Shown here: positions 27,152 through 35,410 of the stretch, in pieces
Position numbering within the stretch: position 1 is the first letter of the stretch
Layout of the letters: every line of letters begins with the position of its first letter
Source of the DNA: Paenibacillus oleatilyticus
Lineage (GTDB): Bacteria; Bacillota; Bacilli; Paenibacillales; NBRC-103111
Reading direction: 5' to 3'
Length of the DNA: 64,000 nt
Assembly (NCBI RefSeq): GCF_018998565.1
Contig: NZ_JAHNZO010000015.1
Location: forward strand, 62,001 to 126,000
The notes under the pieces: generated by a model
What the model was told of the DNA's origin: nothing
The model's database searches: none
What the model saw: the letters and a program-made list of their open reading frames with translations, nothing else
Translations under genes and position numbers: made by a program

Positions 27152-27436
27152 AAAATGCAAGCCCCTTGACCTGAAATACGGTCAAGGGGCCTTGGGCTGT
27201 TGAGAGTGCTGGAAGTAAAAATTCTTAGACAAATAGAGGTGGGGTATATCCCGTAAGAGTTTACGTCCGCCTTTGAAACCCGTGAAAATACCGCTAAGTC
27301 TAATCAAGTTCACGGGTTTCAAGAGCGGCTGGAGGGATATACCCCACCGGCGTATGCAGAGAATTTCTACGCGAAGCGGGTTTCTCAACAAGCTTAAGCC
27401 CTTTAACCCGATAAAAGGTCAAGGGACTTGCCTTTT
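27152..27436. repeat. 285-bp nested imperfect inverted repeat
   Basis: Outer arms 27152-27172 and 27416-27436 match at 19 of 21 positions. Further inside, GTTGAGA (27199) pairs with TCTCAAC (27383), GGTGGGGTATATCCC (27238-27252) pairs perfectly with 27334-27348, and TTGAAACCCGTGAA (27273-27286) pairs perfectly with 27309-27322 around a 22-base loop. The blocks are in strict mirror order. The left arm also holds its own hairpin, CCCCTTGACC with GGTCAAGGGG (27162-27189). No open frame is inside. It fills the space between two convergent genes and could be a MITE, a structured RNA or an elaborate terminator. Confidence 0.8.
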
Positions 27437-27441
27437 CAAAC

Positions 27442-28764
27442 CTAATCCGTCAAACGGCAAGTAAACGTCGACTTCGCCATCCGTTTCCCGTCGCAGAAAA
27501 TGTCCACTTCGATCTTCCCGTACCTGCGGCTCATCTCCAGCACGTTCGGCACGCATTCGATTACGCTGTCGATCGGGATCGGCAGCAGAAAATAATTCGA
27601 GGAGCTGTCCACGATCAAATCGCCTCTTTTTTGTTCCCGGATCGTGCGGATCGCGACCTGGCTCATCAGGGTCGTCAAAATGCCTTCCGACACCGTCCCG
27701 ATCGGATTGGTCATTTGGGCGGTAACGGTTCCCCGGTAATAAAATTCGCCATCCTTGCCCCGCACCTTCTCCATCCCGGACCAGATTTGATCCTCAAGGG
27801 TTTCCCCGTGCTGCGGCTGCGTTTGCAAATACTGCATCGCTTTGAGCACATCGTCCCGGCTGATCACGCCGACCATTTTTCCGTCCTTGCCGACTACGGG
27901 CAGCAGCTCGATGCCCTCCCACACCATCGTATGGCTGACCGAAGCGACGGGCGCCTGGTCGCTCACGGTGAGCGGGTCCAGCGTCATGAGCTGGTGAATC
28001 GGCTGTCCCGCTTCGGCTCCGACGACGTCCTTCGCCGTCACCATGCCGATCGGCTTGTTCCGCTCGTCCACGACCGGGAAGCGGGTATGTCCGGTTTCGT
28101 CCATCCAATGGCGCATATCCGAGACGGTATCCTCGGCGCGCAGCGAATAGACCCGGGTATCCGTTCGGATAATGTCGCGGACGAGCATAATTTTTTTTTT
28201 GATCAATTGGTCGTAGATCGCGCGGTTGATCATCGTCGCCACGGTGAACGTATCGTAGCTGGTGCTAATAATCGGCAGCTCGAGCTCGTCGGCCAGCTCC
28301 TTGGCCTCATCCAGCGTCTGGAAGCCGCCCGTCACGAGGATGCCGGCGCCCTGCCCCAACGCATAGAGATGCGCCTGGGTACGGTTGCCGACAATCAGCA
28401 GATTGCCCGGCTCGATATAGCGTTTCATCGCTTCGAGCTGCATCGCCCCGATGACGAATTTATTCAAAGACTTATGAAGGCCGCCCGCGCCGCCGAGCAC
28501 CTCGCCGTCCACAATGTTGACCACCTCGGCGAACGTCAGCTTATCGATCGCCTGCGGTTCTTTTTTCTCCACCCGCACCGTGCCTGTACGGTCCTTCGTG
28601 CTGACATAACCCAGGCTTTCCGCTTCCTTCATCGCGCGGTAGGCCGTTCCCTCGCTGACTTCGAGGGCCTGGGCAATTTTACGGACGGAGATGTGCGTTC
28701 CTACGCTCAATTCCTCGATGTATCGAATGATCTGCTCGTGCTTGGTCAGTGTCTCTTCCTGCAT
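27442..28764 (-). CDS. DRTGG/CBS/hotdog regulator, YtoI-like
   Basis: A 440-residue multidomain protein. It has an N-terminal helix-turn-helix (about 15-65, SVRKIAQALEVSEGTAYRAM), a DRTGG domain (about 75-185), two CBS domains (about 190-310; FPVVDERNKPIGMVTAKDV and LPVVGKDGKMVGVISRDDV) and a C-terminal hotdog domain. The same order is known in B. subtilis YtoI. CBS domains usually sense adenine nucleotides, so a link between energy state and transcription is possible. Starts at 28764 (ATG) and 28767 (GTG) are both available. The stop is six bases from the inverted repeat. Confidence 0.88.
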   Translation of the reverse strand: MQEETLTKHEQIIRYIEELSVGTHISVRKIAQALEVSEGTAYRAMKEAESLGYVSTKDRTGTVRVEKKEPQAIDKLTFAEVVNIVDGEVLGGAGGLHKSLNKFVIGAMQLEAMKRYIEPGNLLIVGNRTQAHLYALGQGAGILVTGGFQTLDEAKELADELELPIISTSYDTFTVATMINRAIYDQLIKKKIMLVRDIIRTDTRVYSLRAEDTVSDMRHWMDETGHTRFPVVDERNKPIGMVTAKDVVGAEAGQPIHQLMTLDPLTVSDQAPVASVSHTMVWEGIELLPVVGKDGKMVGVISRDDVLKAMQYLQTQPQHGETLEDQIWSGMEKVRGKDGEFYYRGTVTAQMTNPIGTVSEGILTTLMSQVAIRTIREQKRGDLIVDSSSNYFLLPIPIDSVIECVPNVLEMSRRYGKIEVDIFCDGKRMAKSTFTCRLTD

Positions 28765-28873
28765 CACTTCACCCGCCTAGTTTACAACGGTAACAATCTT
28801 TAACAATTATACTATAAGCGGATGCACAAAAATAGAGCCCAGACACCGACAAGTGTGACTTGCATTCATTCTT

Positions 28874-29188
28874 TTACCGGCTCGCCGATACGTTCTTCTC
28901 CCACTCGACTCTATACGAGTACATCCAGTCGGACGCCTTCGGATTCGCGAATAGTTTGAGGAACAGCGGTGTCGTCAGATCCCGGAACCACTGTTGGAGC
29001 GAACCCGTTACATGCTTGCCGGAATCGCCGCGCCGCCCCGCGTCGTACATTTTGACGGTGCGCGTGCGCCTGAGCTGCTCGTAGGTGGCGAAGGCATGCT
29101 CCGCGTCAGGGATGTCCCGCAAACATTTTGCCAGAACCATGGCATCCTCCAGCGCCATCGAGGCCCCTTGACCGGAGCTGGGGGAAAT
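28874..29188 (-). pseudogene. C-terminal remnant of a FAD-dependent monooxygenase
   Basis: About 104 codons match the end of an aromatic-ring-type flavoprotein monooxygenase. The diagnostic FAD-binding motif SSGQGASMALEDAMVLAKCL is at the beginning, and the normal helical tail follows. The larger N-terminal part, including the GxGxxG dinucleotide site, is absent. The remnant starts at the base after the stop codon of the PadR-like gene and is in its frame, which indicates a deletion joining the two. A short ATG-initiated open frame (29158) is available but is unlikely to give a working enzyme. Confidence 0.85.
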
Positions 29189-29776
29189 CTACACTTTACT
29201 GTTGAGGCGCATCGCAATTTCACGCAGCCACTCCTCATCCCAGTCAAGCTCTCCATTCCGCAAATCGTCGCTGACGGAGCATACCCATTGCCATTCGGCC
29301 GTCAGCACGGCCCGCTTATACTCGGTTTCAAGCATGAACAATCTGGGGAGGATATCTTTGTAGGTTTGCAGATCCGAGCTTACGCGTTGAATTTCTTTTT
29401 CAAGAAGGAGCGATCTTCGTTCCAACTGCTTCAAGACATCATCCGGCGTCAATAGAGACAGGAAAGATACGGCAACGGGAAAATCGGGAAACTCCTGAGA
29501 AGGCATAGACAGCATATCCCGAAGCCATTCCCGAAACAGCTTCCGGCCATCCTCCGTAGATTCGTAAACCGTACGGTCGGGTTTTTCGGGTTCTTTCAAC
29601 GTTTCACGAACAGCGATCAATCCGTCCCGCAGCAGGCGATCCATCGTTTGATAAATACTCGTACGTTGGCGTACGTTAATCACTTCATCCTTTCCTCTTT
29701 CTTTAAGTAGCTGCTGCATTCGGTACGGGTGCATCGGTTCACCACTTCCGTACTTGAAAAGGCATAGCGTACTAAA
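29189..29776 (-). pseudogene. PadR-family regulator with damaged N-terminus
   Basis: From the ATG at 29734 there are 181 codons of PadR-like sequence (MHPYRMQQLLKERGKD, then a long coiled C-terminal domain). In intact PadR proteins this MHPY segment is not the start; about 20 residues of the first DNA-binding helix precede it. The frame does continue upstream as LFKYGSGEPMHPY, but it has no start codon before a stop at 29777. The frame next to it contains LVRYA, which resembles the missing beginning. I infer frameshift or substitution damage. The 3' end is fused to a monooxygenase remnant. Confidence 0.6.
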
Positions 29777-29781
29777 TTATT

Positions 29782-30612
29782 ATGTTCATTATCATCCTAA
29801 CGCAGAAAGAAGTGGCCGGATTGCATCAGTATATTGCGCACCTAGGTTCTTTTCCCATTCGTTCGTACAGCATCTTGTTTGTTTTGGCGATTATCCTTGG
29901 CGTTGGATTTACGATCACTTTAGCCAAGCTGCAAAAAAAAGATCACTTGGCAGAGCATTTGATGAACTTGATTGTGCCGATGATGATCGGAGCCATTATC
30001 GGTTCCAGATTTTGGACGGTATTTTTCTTTGATTGGGAGTTTTACTCCAAACATCCGGAGGAGATTATTGCGATATGGCATGGCGGTTTGTCGATTCAGG
30101 GGGGAGTAGTAGGGGCGATTCTCGTAGGGATTTGGTATGTTCGTAAGCACAAACTATCGTTTTGGGAAATGGCAGACTTGTGCGCTCCGGGTCTCATTCT
30201 TGCCCAAAGCATCGGCCGCGACGCCAACTTGATGAACGGCGATGCTTTTGGAGATCCGACAGGCGGCAATTTTGGCATTCTGTATCCCGAAGGCACCAAC
30301 GCAAGAGCCACCTATGGCGATCAACCGCTATGGCCCGCCGAAGTATGGGAAGGACAAATGGATATTATTATTTTTGCCCTGCTTATGATTCTTCTGCGAA
30401 AAAAATTAAAACGCGGCTTTCTGTTTCTTGCTTACAATATCCTCTACAATATAGGACGGTTCCTGCTGGAAATGCTGCGCGGCGATTCGCCAAGATATTT
30501 ATTTCATTGGACGGCAGCCCAATGGACATCGGCGACGATCATTATTCTTTCCTTAGCAATTGGCGTTTACCTTCATTTTCGAGCTCCACAAACGGAAGAA
30601 GGCATGGCCTAG
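29782..30612 (+). CDS. lgt: Prolipoprotein diacylglyceryl transferase paralogue
   Basis: A 276-residue membrane enzyme with about seven helices. Lgt hallmarks are visible: FPIRSYSILF near the start, WHGGLSIQGGVVGA, the GRxxNxxN signature as GRDANLMNGDAFG, and YNIGRFLLEMLRGD near the end. It transfers diacylglycerol from phosphatidylglycerol to the lipobox cysteine of prelipoproteins. Most Lgt have glutamate where this has aspartate after the NG pair. No Shine-Dalgarno sequence precedes the ATG at 29782; a TTG at 29821 behind AAAGAAG is an alternative. Isolated and beside decayed genes, it may be a second copy in the genome. Confidence 0.87.
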   Translation: MFIIILTQKEVAGLHQYIAHLGSFPIRSYSILFVLAIILGVGFTITLAKLQKKDHLAEHLMNLIVPMMIGAIIGSRFWTVFFFDWEFYSKHPEEIIAIWHGGLSIQGGVVGAILVGIWYVRKHKLSFWEMADLCAPGLILAQSIGRDANLMNGDAFGDPTGGNFGILYPEGTNARATYGDQPLWPAEVWEGQMDIIIFALLMILLRKKLKRGFLFLAYNILYNIGRFLLEMLRGDSPRYLFHWTAAQWTSATIIILSLAIGVYLHFRAPQTEEGMA

Positions 30613-30647
30613 CCATCCATGATTGGCTTCAACAATATTTTTCAGGT

Positions 30648-30673
30648 CGCGAAAAATATCGCGGCTTTTTTTT
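30648..30673 (+). terminator. Terminator of lgt
   Basis: CGCGA pairs with TCGCG around a six-base loop, followed by a run of eight T residues. Confidence 0.75.
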
Positions 30674-30729
30674 CTTGACCCTCCCCTTGGAGGAGTCTGT
30701 ACACTAACATACGAAAGGAGGAACACGAC

Positions 30730-31485
30730 ATACTGTATACGGTCAAAGACATATCTTCATTGTCCGGCGTAACCGTCAAGACGCTGCATCATTATCATAA
30801 AATCGGGCTTCTGCTGCCGTGCGCGGTCAGCGAAGCGGGATACCGGTTATATGGGATGAAAGAGCTGGAACGTCTGCAGCACATTTTGTTTTACCGGGAA
30901 TTGGATTTTCCTTTGAAGGAAATCGCGCGGCTGCTTGAGGAGGAGCCTGAACGGCACTCGATTCTCGCGCAGCAGGAGGAACTGCTTCTGGTCCGCAAGC
31001 AAAGGCTGGAAACGATTATTCAAACCTTACAGCAATCCATGGCCAGCATGGAGAAGGGAGAAATCATGAACAGTAAAGATATGTTCAAAGGGTTCGAAAA
31101 CGCGCAGGAATGGGAAAAGGCATTGGAGGAACAGAATCGGCATTTGAAGGACGCCTACGGCTACGACATGCTCGATTCCGCAGAAATCGATGCGCAAAAC
31201 ATGAATGAGCAGGCTCAAGAGGCCGCGGCATTTATGAATCATATCGCAGAAGCTTTGCGAACGGGGATCAAGCATAGCGATGCGGAAATTCAGCGGCTGA
31301 TCCAGGAGCACCTAGACTTTATGAACAAGCACGGGCATACCGTCACCGCCACGGATTTTGCGGCCCAAGCGCGCTTTTTCCTCGGCGACGACTTTCATCT
31401 TCGCATGCTGGAAGGCCAGCAAACCGGATTGGCGTATTACCTGTCCGCAGCAGCCGAATCCTATGCAGCAGCAGAACAACAATAA
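30730..31485 (+). CDS. MerR-family regulator with TipA-S-type domain, non-ATG start
   Basis: A MerR DNA-binding domain (YTVKDISSLSGVTVKTLHHY, GYRLYGMKELERLQHILFY), a coiled dimer helix and a C-terminal TipA-S-type domain (from about residue 115), which binds thiopeptide or other drugs in known members. The natural MerR start lies just before YTVKDI, but the codons there are ATA CTG TAT. AAAGGAGG is eight bases before ATA (30730) and eleven before CTG (30733). The first conventional start in frame is a TTG at 30760, which would remove the first helix. I infer initiation at ATA or CTG, or a disabled gene. Confidence 0.75.
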   Translation: MLYTVKDISSLSGVTVKTLHHYHKIGLLLPCAVSEAGYRLYGMKELERLQHILFYRELDFPLKEIARLLEEEPERHSILAQQEELLLVRKQRLETIIQTLQQSMASMEKGEIMNSKDMFKGFENAQEWEKALEEQNRHLKDAYGYDMLDSAEIDAQNMNEQAQEAAAFMNHIAEALRTGIKHSDAEIQRLIQEHLDFMNKHGHTVTATDFAAQARFFLGDDFHLRMLEGQQTGLAYYLSAAAESYAAAEQQ

Positions 31486-31509
31486 CTGAACTAGTCGCCC
31501 AAAAATTCA

Positions 31510-31545
31510 CAGCTCCCTTCCGCACAGGAAAGGAGCTGTTTTTTT
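31510..31545 (+). terminator. Terminator of the MerR-family gene
   Basis: CAGCTCC pairs with GGAGCTG, followed by seven T residues. Confidence 0.85.
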
Positions 31546-31563
31546 GCGAGTCGATACGGCCCG

Positions 31564-31746
31564 CTACTCTTGAATCGCCGAATTGTACATGCTCAGAAAG
31601 ATGGGCGACAGCGGATAAAATACCGTTTCCGAGCATTTATAGCACTCCGTATGATGGCAATCCGCCAGCTCCTCTACCGTTTCGCCGCAGCGGCTGCAGC
31701 ACTTGGCCGGAAGCTGCTCGTAAAATTTCGTCGATGATTGAAGCAT
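31564..31746 (-). CDS. Small YhfH-like zinc-ribbon protein
   Basis: A 60-residue protein with CSRCGETVEE and CHHTECYKC, four to six cysteines and histidines arranged as a small zinc ribbon. It resembles B. subtilis YhfH, a short protein of unknown function. GGAGGAGAAGG precedes the ATG. It follows malate synthase by 19 bases on the same strand and is probably cotranscribed with aceA-aceB. Function is unknown. Confidence 0.7.
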   Translation of the reverse strand: MLQSSTKFYEQLPAKCCSRCGETVEELADCHHTECYKCSETVFYPLSPIFLSMYNSAIQE

Positions 31747-31765
31747 ATTCCTTCTCCTCCGTTCC

Positions 31766-33367
31766 TTATAAATGTGCGTAGCTTGGGATGGTCAAAAAGT
31801 CCTCGAATGTCGCGGACGTCGTCATATCGCTAAACAGCGTTTTCGCCAGCATGTATTGTCCTTGTTCGAAACGGTCCGCGCCGACGCGCTCCCGAATCGC
31901 CTTCAGTTCTTCTTCAAGCAGCTCTCCGAACAGATCGGCCGTGACTTTGCGCCCGTCCTCCAGAATGCCCTTCGGATGATGAATCCATTGCCACAGCTGC
32001 GCCCGCGAAATTTCCGCAGTCGCCACGTCCTCCATCAGGTTGCGGATCGGCACCGCGCCGTAGCCCCGCAGCCACGCTTCCAAATAATGAAGCCCGACAT
32101 GAATGTTCGTGCGCACGCCGGCTTCCGTAATCGGTCCCTGCGGAACTTCGAGCAGGTCGGCGGCCGTCACTTCGATGCCCGACAGCTGCCGGTCGATCTG
32201 ATTGGGCGCCGGCATCAGGCGGTCGAACACTTCCCGGGCAATCGGCACAAGGCCCGGATGGGCGACCCATGTTCCGTCATGCCCTTGCGTCGCTTCGCGC
32301 GTCTTATCCGCACGGACCTTCCGCATGGCCTCCTCGTTGGCTTCGGGATCGTCCTTGATCGGAATTTGCGCGGCCATACCGCCGATGCAGGGTGCTCCCC
32401 GCTTGTGGCACGTCTGGATCGCCAGCAGCGAGTACGCCCGCATAAACGGCGATTCCATCGTCACCAGGCCGCGGTCCGGCAAAATGACATGCTCCTGGTT
32501 TCTGAGCTTTTTGATGTAGCTGAAAATATAGTCCCAGCGGCCGCAGTTGAGGCCCGCGCTGTGCTCCCGCAGCTCATACAAAATTTCGTCCATTTCAAAA
32601 GCCGCCAGAATCGTCTCGATCAGCACTGTCGCTTTGATCGTGCCTGCGGGGATGCCCAGCTTCTCTTCGGCAAAGGTGAAGACATCGTTCCACAATCTCG
32701 CTTCCAGATGGCTTTCCAGCTTCGGCAAGTAGAAGTACGGGGCGCTCCCCCGATCCAGCAGTTCTTGCGCGTTGTGGAAGAAGAACAGGCCGAAATCGAA
32801 TAGTCCCGCCGACATCGGACGCTGATCGATCCATACGTGCTTCTCTTCCAGATGCCAGCCCCGGGGGCGGACCTTCAGCACGGCCGTCTGCTCGTTCAAC
32901 GCATAGGTCTTGCCTTCCGGAGACTCGAACCGGATCGTTCGCCGCACGGCGTCCCGCATGTTGATTTGTCCTTCGATACAATTGCTCCACTGCGGCGAAT
33001 TCGCATCTTCAAAATCCGCCATATACAGCTTCGCGCCGGAATTCAGCGCGTTGATGACCATTTTCCGGTCGCCGGCAGGCCCGGTGATCTCGACTCTGCG
33101 GTCGGTCAGATCGGGCGGGATCGGCGCAATGCGCCAATCCCCGCTGCGGACGTCCGCTGTCTCCTTCAAAAAATCGGGCAGTTCTCCCGCATCGATCCGC
33201 TCCTGCCGCTCTTCCCGCTGCTTCAGCAAGGAGAGACGCCGATGACCGAATTTTTTCTCCAATTCCGCTATAAATTCCAGCGCGTCGGGAGTCAAGATTT
33301 CAAAGTAAGCCGGGTTGTGCATTCGGCCCTTCAGCAGCACGCCTTGTGAAACCGCATGATAAGTCAT
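31766..33367 (-). CDS. aceB: Malate synthase A
   Basis: A 533-residue malate synthase, the second enzyme of the glyoxylate shunt, condensing glyoxylate and acetyl-CoA. Recognisable stretches include [55 protein letters not shown] and the GCxAA-like [14 protein letters not shown] region. Start at 33367 is backed by AAGGAGG; an upstream TTG (33391) lies inside aceA. It follows aceA by 13 bases, so the pair is one operon that turns acetyl-CoA from beta-oxidation into C4 acids. Confidence 0.96.
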   Translation of the reverse strand: MTYHAVSQGVLLKGRMHNPAYFEILTPDALEFIAELEKKFGHRRLSLLKQREERQERIDAGELPDFLKETADVRSGDWRIAPIPPDLTDRRVEITGPAGDRKMVINALNSGAKLYMADFEDANSPQWSNCIEGQINMRDAVRRTIRFESPEGKTYALNEQTAVLKVRPRGWHLEEKHVWIDQRPMSAGLFDFGLFFFHNAQELLDRGSAPYFYLPKLESHLEARLWNDVFTFAEEKLGIPAGTIKATVLIETILAAFEMDEILYELREHSAGLNCGRWDYIFSYIKKLRNQEHVILPDRGLVTMESPFMRAYSLLAIQTCHKRGAPCIGGMAAQIPIKDDPEANEEAMRKVRADKTREATQGHDGTWVAHPGLVPIAREVFDRLMPAPNQIDRQLSGIEVTAADLLEVPQGPITEAGVRTNIHVGLHYLEAWLRGYGAVPIRNLMEDVATAEISRAQLWQWIHHPKGILEDGRKVTADLFGELLEEELKAIRERVGADRFEQGQYMLAKTLFSDMTTSATFEDFLTIPSYAHL

Positions 33368-33380
33368 CGCCTCGGCCTCC

Positions 33381-34667
33381 TTAGCCCGCAAACTGTTCCG
33401 CTTCGGTAGAATCCTTGAGCGCCGTCGTCACGGAATCGCCTCCGGACAAGACAAGCGACACTTCATCGAAGTAGCCGGTTCCGACTTCGCGCTGGTGCCG
33501 GGTCGCTTCGTAGCCGTAGCGTTCGCTGGCGAACTCCGACTGCTGGAGCTCCGAGTAGGCGGCCATTCCGCGGTCACGGTACCCTCTGGCCAATTCGAAC
33601 ATGCTGTGGTTCAACGAATGGAAGCCGGCCAGCGTCACGAATTGGAATTTGTAGCCCATCTTTCCTAATTCCCGCTGGAACGCCGCGATTGTGGCATCGT
33701 CCAGCTTCTTCTTCCAGTTGAACGAAGGCGAGCAGTTGTAGGCGAGCAGCTTGCCGGGGTACTTCGCGTGGATCGCTTCCGCAAACCGCCGCGCTTCCTC
33801 CAGGTTCGGCTCGGACGTTTCGCACCAGACCATATCGGCATAAGGAGCATATGCGAGACCGCGGGAAATCGCTTGGTCCAGCCCGTCTTTGACATAATAG
33901 AAGCCTTCCGGCGAACGCTCGCCTGTGAGGAACGGCTTGTCGTTATCGTCGATATCGCTGGTCAGCAGCTTCGCCGCATTCGCATCCGTTCTGGCGATGA
34001 TGATCGTATCAACACCCATGACGTCGGCAGCGAGTCTGGCAGCGATCAGATGGCGGACCGCCTGCCGGGTAGGCAGCAGCACCTTGCCGCCCATATGACC
34101 GCATTTCTTCTCCGAGGAGAGCTGATCCTCGAAGTGAACGGCTGCCGCTCCCGCTTCGATCATCGCTTTCATTAATTCGAACACGTTCAGCGGTCCGCCG
34201 AAGCCCGCTTCGGCATCGGCCACGATCGGCAGGAAAAAGTCGATGTTCTCTTTCCCCTCCGCGTGCTGGATTTGATCCGCTCTTTGCAGCGTCTGATTGA
34301 TCCGCTTGACTACGGCAGGTACGCTGTTCGCAGGGTACAGGCTTTGGTCGGGATACATCTGACCGCTCAGGTTGGCGTCCGCCGCCACCTGCCAGCCACT
34401 GAGATAGATGGCCTTAAGTCCCGCCTTCGCCTGCTGGAGAGCTTGATTTCCTGTCAGGGCGCCCAGGGCATGAACGTAATCTTCCGTATGGACCAGCTTC
34501 CACAGCTTCTCCGCTCCCCGCTGTGCCAGTGTGTGTTCGATCAGCACCGAGCCCCGCAAGCGAAGCACGTCTTCCGGACTGTAAGGGCGCCGTACCCCTT
34601 CGAACCGTTTCGAATTCCATTTTTGCTGAAGCTGTTCCGATTGCGCTTTACGATTATTGGTTGTCAT
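33381..34667 (-). CDS. aceA: Isocitrate lyase
   Basis: A 428-residue isocitrate lyase, which splits isocitrate into succinate and glyoxylate. The catalytic signature KKCGHMGGK is present (about residue 190), as are [19 protein letters not shown] and [15 protein letters not shown]. Promoter space upstream is only about 75 bases before the small zinc gene, so it may share that gene's promoter. Together with aceB it links to the fatty-acid locus 7 kb away. Confidence 0.97.
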   Translation of the reverse strand: MTTNNRKAQSEQLQQKWNSKRFEGVRRPYSPEDVLRLRGSVLIEHTLAQRGAEKLWKLVHTEDYVHALGALTGNQALQQAKAGLKAIYLSGWQVAADANLSGQMYPDQSLYPANSVPAVVKRINQTLQRADQIQHAEGKENIDFFLPIVADAEAGFGGPLNVFELMKAMIEAGAAAVHFEDQLSSEKKCGHMGGKVLLPTRQAVRHLIAARLAADVMGVDTIIIARTDANAAKLLTSDIDDNDKPFLTGERSPEGFYYVKDGLDQAISRGLAYAPYADMVWCETSEPNLEEARRFAEAIHAKYPGKLLAYNCSPSFNWKKKLDDATIAAFQRELGKMGYKFQFVTLAGFHSLNHSMFELARGYRDRGMAAYSELQQSEFASERYGYEATRHQREVGTGYFDEVSLVLSGGDSVTTALKDSTEAEQFAG

Positions 34668-34741
34668 CCCTTTTGCCCTCCTGAAATTGGTTATGAGTAA
34701 TATGAGTGATTACGATGTTAGCGATTGGAAATCGATGCGGA

Positions 34742-34915
34742 CTACTCGTGGCTTTCTACGTAGCCGTTGCCGCAGCACCAGAAGCAGATGGTAACCTTCT
34801 TGCCTAAAGCGTCCCGATATTCCGGGGTCTGCTTCTCGTCGTTCGCAGATACGCCGCCGGAATGAAAGTTAGGGGATTCGATTTCGCCGTGACCGTGACA
34901 TATCGGACAATTCAT
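34742..34915 (-). CDS. Small CxxCxGxG zinc-binding protein
   Basis: A 57-residue protein, MNCPICHGHGEIESPNF near the start and CFWCCGNGYVES at the end. The two CxxC(x)GxG knuckles resemble half of a DnaJ zinc centre. GGAGGTAGTTCAC precedes the ATG. It lies upstream of aceA in the same direction; whether they are cotranscribed is unclear. Minus-strand TATAAT about 30 bases upstream is a plausible -10. Function unknown. Confidence 0.72.
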   Translation of the reverse strand: MNCPICHGHGEIESPNFHSGGVSANDEKQTPEYRDALGKKVTICFWCCGNGYVESHE

Positions 34916-34949
34916 GTGAACTACCTCCATTTGTTTTATTATAGTACAG

Positions 34950-35060
34950 TGTTTTTGTTCGATGAGGTTATTATATAACAACAATCCAAACTGTTCAATA
35001 CTGTTTTTAAAAATTTTTTACTGTTTTATAACAGCACCTGCAAAACAGGCTTTGCCTGCA
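34950..35060. promoter_or_regulatory. AT-rich region with repeated CTGTT units
   Basis: Upstream of the small zinc gene. It contains ACTGTT three times (around 34990, 35000, 35022) and the dyad CTGTTTTATAACAG (about 35022-35035). This spacing suggests operator half-sites. The regulator is not identified. Confidence 0.4.
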
Positions 35061-35083
35061 TGCTCCAAACCCGCGATACAACG

Positions 35084-35124
35084 CGAAAAAGCGGCCCCTC
35101 CCTTTCGGGAAAAGCCGCTTTTCG
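35084..35124. terminator. Bidirectional terminator-type hairpin
   Basis: CGAAAAAGCGGC pairs with GCCGCTTTTCG. It would end the leftward gene at 35165-35353. Confidence 0.75.
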
Positions 35125-35164
35125 GACTCGACGCCCTGATGAACCCATGCTGCGGTGTGTTGCG

Positions 35165-35353
35165 TTACTCCGACGAGGAGCGCGCCCGCTCCGAACCGGA
35201 ATCGTCCGTTTCTCCGGCGAGGCCGTCCATCACCCGCTCTACGAATTTGCTGATTCCGTCGGTCGCCGCCCTATCCTCCTGATCCGGAGGCGTCGTAATG
35301 CTGTTATTCGTAAAGTGTTCGAAATACCCTTCGCTTTGTTCTTCCCGGTTCAT
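35165..35353 (-). CDS. Small acidic hypothetical protein
   Basis: A 62-residue, Glu/Asp/Ser-rich protein starting MNREEQSEGYFEHFTNNS. No known domain, cysteine pair or membrane segment. The main support is GGAGG seven bases before the ATG, codon use like its neighbours, and a terminator beyond the stop. Its start is 58 bases downstream of the solute-binding-protein gene on the same strand. I do not recognise it. Confidence 0.5.
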   Translation of the reverse strand: MNREEQSEGYFEHFTNNSITTPPDQEDRAATDGISKFVERVMDGLAGETDDSGSERARSSSE

Positions 35354-35410
35354 CGTCAAGCCTCCACCTGTCAGGATGTGGATAGGGTTAACGCCCGGCG
35401 CGATAATTAT

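Noticed and set aside
27133..27441. An insertion sequence at the long palindrome
   Set aside because: There is no transposase frame and no target duplication that I could see. I keep it as a repeat of unknown type.
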